Positions 4,981-9,975 of a DNA stretch of 9,975 nt are shown in pieces; position 1 is the first letter of the stretch, and each line of letters opens with the position of its first letter. The notes under the pieces are model-generated. The model was not told where the DNA came from. It was given only the letters and a program-made list of their open reading frames with translations, and ran no database searches. The stretch is from an uncultured Oscillospiraceae bacterium. GTDB taxonomy: Bacteria > Bacillota > Clostridia > Oscillospirales > Oscillospiraceae. The DNA lies in NCBI GenBank assembly GCA_934675115.1, contig CAKUPH010000076.1:1-9975 (forward strand). The letters are read 5' to 3'. A program made the translations under genes and the position numbers.

Positions 4981-7344
4981 ATGGCAAAAACAAACTTAGT
5001 GATCGTGGAGTCCCCGGCCAAGGCCAAGACCATCAGCAAATACCTCGGCCCGGGCTATCAGGTCAAGGCGTCTATGGGCCATGTCCGCGACCTGCCCAAG
5101 AGCAAGCTGGGTGTGGACGTGGCCACCTTTGAACCGGATTATCAGAACATCAAGGCCAAGGAAGAGACCATCACGGAGCTGCGGAAGGCGGCAAAGGCAA
5201 GCGATATGGTCTATCTGGCCACCGACCCTGACCGCGAGGGCGAAGCCATTTCCTGGCACCTTCAGTCAGTGCTTGGCGTGCCTGCGGACAAGACCTGCCG
5301 GGTGACGTTCAACGAGATCACCCGCAAGGTGGTCACCGAGTCCATCGCCCACCCCCGCCAGATCGACCAGAATCTGGTGGACGCCCAGCAGGCCCGCCGG
5401 GTGCTGGACCGCATCGTGGGCTATCAGCTCTCCCCGCTGCTGTGGAAGAAGATCCGCCGGGGTCTGTCCGCCGGACGGGTCCAGTCCGTGGCTACCCGCC
5501 TTGTGGTGGAGCGGGAGGAGGAGATCCGCGCGTTCCAGCCCAAGGAATACTGGTCCATCACCGCGGATCTGTCCCGCGTTGCCCCGAATCTCGGCGGCTT
5601 CAAGGCGGATTTTTACGGCAAGGATAAGAAAATGGAGCTGGGCAGCGCCGACGAGGTGGAGCAGGTGATTCGCGCGGTGGAGCACGCGCCCTTTACCGTC
5701 GCCGCCGTCAAGCGGCAGGACAAGAGCCGCAACCCGGCCCCGCCCTTTATCACCTCCACCCTACAGCAGGAGGCGTCCCGCAAGCTGAATATGACGCCCC
5801 GGCGCACCATGTCCATCGCCCAGCAGCTGTACGAGGGCGTGGACATCGCAGGAGAGGGTACCGTGGGTCTAATCACCTATATGCGTACCGACTCCCTGCG
5901 CCTGTCCGAGGAGGCGCTGGCCGCGGCCAAGACCTTCATCGAGAGCCGTTACGGTAGGCAGTATTATCCCGCCAAGACCCGGCGGTTCAAGGCCAAGGGC
6001 AACGCGCAGGACGCCCACGAGGCTATCCGGCCCTCCGATGTGCGGCTCACGCCGGAGGACGTGAAAAAGGACCTGACCGGCGAGCAGTACCGGCTCTACA
6101 AGCTCATCTGGAGCCGTTTTCTGGCCTGCCAGATGGCCCCGGCGGTGTATGACAACGTGTCTATCGAGGTGGCGGCTGCGGACTATCAGTTCCGCGCCAG
6201 CCACTCGTCCCTGAAATTCTCCGGATTTACCGCCGTTTATGAGGAGGGCCGGGACGACGATGAGGAAGCGCCCCAGTCCCCGCTGCCCGACTTGAAGGAG
6301 GGGGAAGTCCTCAAGCTCAACGGTTTTGAGAAGGATCAGCACTTTACTCAGCCCCCCGCGCGGTTCACTGAGGCCACCCTCATCCGGGCGCTGGAGGAAA
6401 AGGGTATCGGCCGCCCGTCCACCTATGCACCCACCATCTCCACCATCACTGACCGGGAGTATGTGGTCAAGGAGGGCAAGCATCTGCGGCCCACGCCGCT
6501 GGGCGAGGTGGTCACAGGCCTGATGAAGGATAAGTTCCCCGACATCGTGGACACCGCCTTTACCGCCCAGATGGAGGAAAAGCTGGACGAGGTGGAGACC
6601 GGCGACGTCCAGTGGAAGCAGGTGCTGGGCGACTTCTACGGCGGCTTCGAAGCGGAGCTCAAAAAGGCGGAGAGCGACCTTGACGGTGAGCGCATCAAGG
6701 TGCCCGACGAGGTGACGGAGGAGATTTGTCCCCAGTGCGGGCGGAATCTTGTGGTGAAGTCCGGCCGGTTTGGCCGGTTCCTTGCGTGCCCCGGCTGGCC
6801 GGAGTGCAGCTTTACCATGCCTCTGGTGGTGGAAATGCCCGGCAAGTGCCCCAAGTGCGGCGGCCGACTGGTGAAGCGCACCGGCGTGAGCCAGAAGACC
6901 AATAAGCAGTACAACTACTACTGCTGCGAATTCCTTAACAGCAAGGACGAGAGCCGCCGCTGCGATTTCCGGACGTGGGACGTGCCGGTGAAGGACAACT
7001 GCCCGGTGTGCGGCCAGACCATGTTCAAGAAGTCCGGCCGGGGCTTCAAGCGGCCCTTCTGCATCAATCCGGAGTGCTCCAACTTCACGCCGGAGGAGAA
7101 GCGGGGCGGCTATGTAAAGAAGGAGACGGCCAGCACGGAAGCAGCGGCCGACGCTGTGACGGCGGAGGGCGCGGCCGAAAAGAAGCCCACTGTCAGGAAG
7201 AGCACGGCAAAAAAGACGACGGCGAAGAAGCCCACAACTAAGAAATCCGCGTCGGCCAAGACGTCTGCGGGCAAAAAAACGTCCGCCACCAAGACCACGA
7301 CGAAGAAGTCCGCCGCGAAAGAGGCGGCTCCGGCGGAGGAGTAA
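4981..7344 (+). CDS. topA: DNA topoisomerase I (type IA) with lysine-rich tail
   Basis: TopA relaxes negative supercoils by cutting one strand through a tyrosine-phosphate bond. The 787 residues show the TOPRIM domain with Glu10 in VIVESPAKAKT and DPDREGE (Asp82, Asp84, Glu86), and the catalytic tyrosine Tyr300 in GLITYMRTDS. Three C4 zinc-ribbon motifs follow: Cys583/586/603/609, Cys623/626/648 or 649/661 and Cys674/677/694/699. The C-terminus (733-787) is a tail of KK/T/S/A repeats with about 16 lysines in 55 residues, resembling histone H1-like tails. An ATG at 4972 overlaps the dprA stop (TAATG), but I prefer 4981: it gives the usual MAKTNLVIVESPAKAKT start and stands 11 bases after GGAG (4966-4969), while 4972 is too close. 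The spacing to dprA is 8 nt. Tail length and charge are unlike the shorter Bacillus TopA. Confidence 0.95.
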   Translation: MAKTNLVIVESPAKAKTISKYLGPGYQVKASMGHVRDLPKSKLGVDVATFEPDYQNIKAKEETITELRKAAKASDMVYLATDPDREGEAISWHLQSVLGVPADKTCRVTFNEITRKVVTESIAHPRQIDQNLVDAQQARRVLDRIVGYQLSPLLWKKIRRGLSAGRVQSVATRLVVEREEEIRAFQPKEYWSITADLSRVAPNLGGFKADFYGKDKKMELGSADEVEQVIRAVEHAPFTVAAVKRQDKSRNPAPPFITSTLQQEASRKLNMTPRRTMSIAQQLYEGVDIAGEGTVGLITYMRTDSLRLSEEALAAAKTFIESRYGRQYYPAKTRRFKAKGNAQDAHEAIRPSDVRLTPEDVKKDLTGEQYRLYKLIWSRFLACQMAPAVYDNVSIEVAAADYQFRASHSSLKFSGFTAVYEEGRDDDEEAPQSPLPDLKEGEVLKLNGFEKDQHFTQPPARFTEATLIRALEEKGIGRPSTYAPTISTITDREYVVKEGKHLRPTPLGEVVTGLMKDKFPDIVDTAFTAQMEEKLDEVETGDVQWKQVLGDFYGGFEAELKKAESDLDGERIKVPDEVTEEICPQCGRNLVVKSGRFGRFLACPGWPECSFTMPLVVEMPGKCPKCGGRLVKRTGVSQKTNKQYNYYCCEFLNSKDESRRCDFRTWDVPVKDNCPVCGQTMFKKSGRGFKRPFCINPECSNFTPEEKRGGYVKKETASTEAAADAVTAEGAAEKKPTVRKSTAKKTTAKKPTTKKSASAKTSAGKKTSATKTTTKKSAAKEAAPAEE

Positions 7345-7379
7345 GGCCGCCGGGCCGGTTTGACCGGACGATTCCACGC

Positions 7380-7385
7380 AAAGGA
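7380..7385 (+). promoter_or_regulatory. Ribosome binding site deciding the trmFO start
   Basis: AAAGGA lies eight bases before the ATG at 7394 but only two before an in-frame GTG at 7388. This favours the ATG. Confidence 0.65.
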
Positions 7386-7393
7386 CAGTGACT

Positions 7394-8695
7394 ATGAACG
7401 TAACAGTGATCGGTGCCGGACTGGCGGGCTGCGAAGCGGCCTGGCAGTTGGCCCAGCGGGGCATTTCCGTAACGCTGAAGGAAATGAAGCCCCATAAAAT
7501 GACACCGGCGCACCACAGCGCGGGCTTTGCGGAGCTGGTCTGCTCCAACTCTCTGCGGTCGGATCAGCTGGAGAATGCCGTGGGCCTGCTCAAGGAAGAG
7601 CTGCGCCGCTGCGGTTCTCTCATCCTGCGCTGCGCGGACGAGACCCGGGTGGAGGCCGGCGGTGCGCTGGCGGTAGACCGAGAGGGGTTCTCCAAGGCGG
7701 TCACCGACGCCATCCGCAGCCACCCAAACATCACGGTGGAGGAGGGAGAGGTCACGGCCATCCCGGAGGGAGAGGTCATCGTGGCCTCCGGCCCGCTGAC
7801 CTCCGACGCGCTGTCACAGGCCATCGGTGGTCTGTTCCCGGAGAGCCGTTACCTCAACTTTTTTGACGCGGCGGCCCCCATCGTGACCTTTGAGAGCGTG
7901 GACATGGACCACGCGTGGTTTGCGTCCCGGTATGACAAGGGAACGGCGGATTACATCAACTGCGCCATGAGCGAGGAGGAGTATCTGACCTTCTGGAAGG
8001 AGCTGTGCGCTGCAGAGGAGGCAGAGGTCCACGGCTTTGAGGACAAGAATGTGTTCGAGGGCTGTATGCCGGTGGAGGTCATGGCCCGGCGCGGGGTGCA
8101 GACCCTCTGCTACGGTCCGCTGAAGCCCAAGGGACTGCCCGACCCGAAAACCGGGCGGGAGCCCTACGCCGTGGTGCAGCTCCGCCGGGATAACGCCGAC
8201 GGTACGCTCTACAACATCGTCGGCTTCCAGACCCATTTGAAGTGGGGCGAGCAGAAGCGGGTGTTCTCCATGATCCCGGCGCTGAAAAACGCGGAGTACG
8301 TGCGCTACGGCGTCATGCATCGGAACACCTATCTGGATTCTCCCCGCCTGCTGGACCGGTACTACCGGGTCCGGGGGCAGGAGCGCATCGCCTTTGCCGG
8401 GCAGATCACCGGCGTGGAGGGCTATGTGGAGTCCACCGCCTCCGGCTTTGTGGCCGGGACGGAGCTTGCCCGGCGGCTGCTGGGTCAGGAGCCGCTGGAC
8501 TTTCCGCAGGAGACGGCGCTGGGCGCGCTGGCCCTGTACGTGAGCAACGCCACCGTGGGCGATTTCCAGCCCATGAACATTAACTTCGGCATCATGCCGC
8601 CCCTTGACCACAAGGTCAAGGGCAAGCGGAACAAGAACGCGGAGCTGTCCCGCCGTTCGCTGGACATCGTGGATGCCATCAGAGAGAGACTTTAA
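7394..8695 (+). CDS. trmFO: tRNA (m5U54) methyltransferase TrmFO, folate/FAD-dependent
   Basis: TrmFO methylates uridine 54 in the T-loop of tRNA, using methylenetetrahydrofolate and reduced FAD rather than S-adenosylmethionine. The 433 residues begin with the FAD dinucleotide fold VIGAGLAGCEAA (5-16). The family landmarks ELVCSNSLRS (47-56), FFDAAAPIV (about 156-164), GCMPVEVMARRG (223-234) and DFQPMNINFGIMPPL near the C-terminus are all present. Cys50 and Cys224 correspond to the two cysteines studied in the Bacillus subtilis enzyme (Cys53 and Cys226). The gene follows topA by 49 nt, the classic topA-gid neighbourhood of Firmicutes. A small CCGGT-TTG-ACCGG hairpin lies in the gap without a U-tract, so it is not a terminator. 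Confidence 0.95.
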   Translation: MNVTVIGAGLAGCEAAWQLAQRGISVTLKEMKPHKMTPAHHSAGFAELVCSNSLRSDQLENAVGLLKEELRRCGSLILRCADETRVEAGGALAVDREGFSKAVTDAIRSHPNITVEEGEVTAIPEGEVIVASGPLTSDALSQAIGGLFPESRYLNFFDAAAPIVTFESVDMDHAWFASRYDKGTADYINCAMSEEEYLTFWKELCAAEEAEVHGFEDKNVFEGCMPVEVMARRGVQTLCYGPLKPKGLPDPKTGREPYAVVQLRRDNADGTLYNIVGFQTHLKWGEQKRVFSMIPALKNAEYVRYGVMHRNTYLDSPRLLDRYYRVRGQERIAFAGQITGVEGYVESTASGFVAGTELARRLLGQEPLDFPQETALGALALYVSNATVGDFQPMNINFGIMPPLDHKVKGKRNKNAELSRRSLDIVDAIRERL

Positions 8696-8701
8696 GGAGG
8701 T
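8694..8701 (+). promoter_or_regulatory. Strong ribosome binding site of plsX overlapping the trmFO stop
   Basis: AAGGAGGT begins within the TAA of trmFO (8693-8695) and stands nine bases before the plsX ATG at 8711. This implies tight coupling of the two genes. Confidence 0.75.
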
Positions 8702-8710
8702 CGCAGACAT

Positions 8711-9760
8711 ATGAGGATCATCGTAGACGCCATGGGCGGCGACAACGCCCCGCAGGCACCGGTTCGGGGCGCGATTCAGGCGGCGAGGGAATACGGCGTG
8801 GAGATCATTCTGGTGGGGCGAGGCGAGGACATTCTGAAAGTGCTTCACGAGGACGGCATCGCGGATCTGCCCGCCGGGGTGGAGATCGCCCACGCAGAGC
8901 AGGTGGTGGATATGTGCGACAACGCCGCCACCGCCTTCAAGGACAAGAAAGATTCTTCCCTCACCGTGGGCCTGAACCTTCTGCGGGACGGAACGGGCGA
9001 CGCCTTTGTCTCCGCCGGTTCCACCGGAGCCCTGCTGGCTGGGGCCACGCTGCTGGTCAAGCGCATCCGGGGCATCCGCCGGGCGGCCATGGCCCCTGTG
9101 GTGCCCACAGGGGGCGGCGGAGCCATTCTCATCGACTGCGGCGCCACGGCGGAGTGCACGCCGGAGTACCTGCTCCAGTTTGCCTTTATGGGCAGCTACT
9201 ACGCCGAGCGCGTGCTGGGCCGCCCGGAGCCGAAGGTGGGCCTTCTGAACATCGGTGCGGAGCCGTCCAAGGGTACCGCCCTCCAGAAGGAGACCTACGC
9301 CCTGCTGACCAAGGCGAAGGAGGAGGGCCGCATCAGCTTTGTGGGCAACGTGGAGGCCCGGGAGGCAGTGCAGGGCGCGGTGGATGTCATCGTGTCCGAC
9401 GGCTACTCCGGCAACATCTTCCTCAAGACCATGGAGGGCACCGGCCTGTTCCTCGCCAAGGAGATCAAGAAGATGTTTCTGAAGAGCCTCAAGACCAAGA
9501 TCGCCGCCCTGCTGGTGAAGGACGGCATTCAGGACTTCAAAAAGCTCATGGACTCCGGCGAGGTGGGCGGCACGGCGCTGGTGGGCATCTCCAAGCCTGT
9601 TATCAAGGCCCACGGCTCTTCCGACGCCTACGCCATCAAGAATGCCATTCGTCAGGCGGTGGAGTTCAAGAAGTCCGGCATCATTGAGGATATCACGGAA
9701 AATGTGGGGCATATGCGCCTTCCGGTGAAGGCGGCGCCTGCCGATTCCGAGAAAGCGTAA
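8711..9760 (+). CDS. plsX: Phosphate acyltransferase PlsX
   Basis: PlsX turns acyl-ACP and phosphate into acyl-phosphate, the donor for PlsY in the first step of phospholipid synthesis; it acts at the inner face of the membrane. The 349 residues carry the family signatures DAMGGDNAP (6-14), SAGSTGALLAGA (101-112), NIGAEPSKGT (180-189), GNVEA (212-216), SDGYSGN (229-235) and the late VGISKPVIKAHGSSDA (291-306). Length and start are normal. It is 15 nt from trmFO, and an acyl carrier protein gene follows after a promoter. The pairing with an ACP gene fits the use of acyl-ACP and is common in bacteria. The end of the protein (KAAPADSEKA) is a short hydrophilic extension. Confidence 0.96.
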   Translation: MRIIVDAMGGDNAPQAPVRGAIQAAREYGVEIILVGRGEDILKVLHEDGIADLPAGVEIAHAEQVVDMCDNAATAFKDKKDSSLTVGLNLLRDGTGDAFVSAGSTGALLAGATLLVKRIRGIRRAAMAPVVPTGGGGAILIDCGATAECTPEYLLQFAFMGSYYAERVLGRPEPKVGLLNIGAEPSKGTALQKETYALLTKAKEEGRISFVGNVEAREAVQGAVDVIVSDGYSGNIFLKTMEGTGLFLAKEIKKMFLKSLKTKIAALLVKDGIQDFKKLMDSGEVGGTALVGISKPVIKAHGSSDAYAIKNAIRQAVEFKKSGIIEDITENVGHMRLPVKAAPADSEKA

Positions 9761-9778
9761 AAATTTCCAAAATAGATA

Positions 9779-9807
9779 TTGACACCGGTGAGATAACTCC
9801 CTATTAT
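9779..9807 (+). promoter_or_regulatory. Sigma-A promoter of the acpP gene
   Basis: TTGACA (9779-9784) and TATTAT (9802-9807) are 17 bases apart. The preceding A/T-rich run (9758-9778) may act as an UP element. The start site would be near 9814, leaving a leader of about 30 nt. I see no FapR-type operator. Confidence 0.75.
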
Positions 9808-9844
9808 GTTGTTACAAAGCCAATCCAAAGGAGCTGCGTATAGT

Positions 9845-9975
9845 ATGTTTGAAAAACTCTGCGAGATCATTGCAGACCAATTCGGCCTGGAGGCGGACAG
9901 CGTGACTGCGGACACCGCGTTTGTTGACGATCTGGGTGCCGATTCCGTGGACCTGGTCGAGCTGTCCATGGCGCT
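9845..9975 (+). CDS. acpP: Acyl carrier protein, 5' part (cut by window edge)
   Basis: Acyl carrier protein holds growing fatty acids on a 4'-phosphopantetheine arm. The 43 visible residues begin [20 protein letters not shown] and contain [16 protein letters not shown], in which Ser34 is the expected attachment site, in the usual DSL-like context (here DSV). AAAGGAG (9827-9833) lies 11 bases before the ATG. The gene has its own promoter, separating it from the plsX run. The 3' end is outside the window, so total length is unknown. Secondary-metabolite carrier domains look similar, but the position next to plsX supports the fatty-acid protein. Confidence 0.9.
   Translation, partial: MFEKLCEIIADQFGLEADSVTADTAFVDDLGADSVDLVELSMA

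Noticed and set aside
3569..4993. Minus-strand open frame of 474 codons opposite dprA
   Set aside because: No motifs and no ribosome binding site; it mirrors dprA codons.
7355..7367. CCGGT-TTG-ACCGG hairpin between topA and trmFO
   Set aside because: Only five base pairs and no T-tract; not a terminator.
5869..7548. Minus-strand open frame of 559 codons opposite topA
   Set aside because: It is a shadow of the topA codon pattern without a plausible start site or recognisable domain; the plus strand has all TopA motifs.
7814..9712. Very long minus-strand open frame (632 codons) opposite trmFO and plsX
   Set aside because: It is rich in His, Leu, Gly, Arg and Gln as expected of an antisense frame in GC-rich DNA, has no family motifs, and overlaps two certain genes.

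Overview
The window looks like a chromosomal segment of a GC-rich member of the Clostridia (Oscillospiraceae-like gut Firmicutes). I infer this from strong AGGAGG-type ribosome binding sites, the neighbouring dprA-topA-trmFO order known from Firmicutes, a KtrAB-type potassium transporter and the GC-rich coding sequence. Genus-level assignment cannot be made from the sequence alone.

Left region (1 to about 880) is accessory and decayed. It holds the end of an open frame on the plus strand (1-123) that abuts, tail to tail, the 5' part of a minus-strand gene (77-349) with a perfect ribosome binding site. The junction looks like a deletion scar in an old mobile element. Upstream of the minus gene lies a compact regulatory region (398-446) in which two face-to-face sigma-A-like promoters share a palindrome. 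After that comes an AT-rich stretch with no convincing gene. It carries three TACAAYTTTT decamers and a T5/A7 motif, and ends in a perfect 16-bp inverted repeat (824-860) that reads as an intrinsic terminator or attenuator.

From 885 to 9760 seven genes run in the same direction with small gaps or overlaps: ktrB and ktrA (potassium uptake), a TrmH/SpoU-family RNA methyltransferase, dprA (single-strand DNA handling), topA (DNA topoisomerase I), trmFO (tRNA m5U54 methylation) and plsX (phosphate acyltransferase of phospholipid synthesis). The gaps are 40, -4, 29, 8, 49 and 15 nt, so the genes could be co-transcribed. No terminator lies between them. An internal promoter candidate sits in the dprA linker, 225 nt before topA. 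After plsX a near-consensus promoter (9779-9807) opens a new unit with an acyl carrier protein gene that runs off the right edge.

Most of the window is ordinary housekeeping sequence, and I do not see a clear new biological system. The points most worth a second look are the divergent promoter-operator of the decayed element, the terminator-like hairpin inside its truncated gene, the lack of an obvious own promoter for ktrB behind a terminator-like hairpin, the histone-H1-like lysine tail of TopA, and the joining of potassium uptake genes to the dprA-topA-trmFO core.
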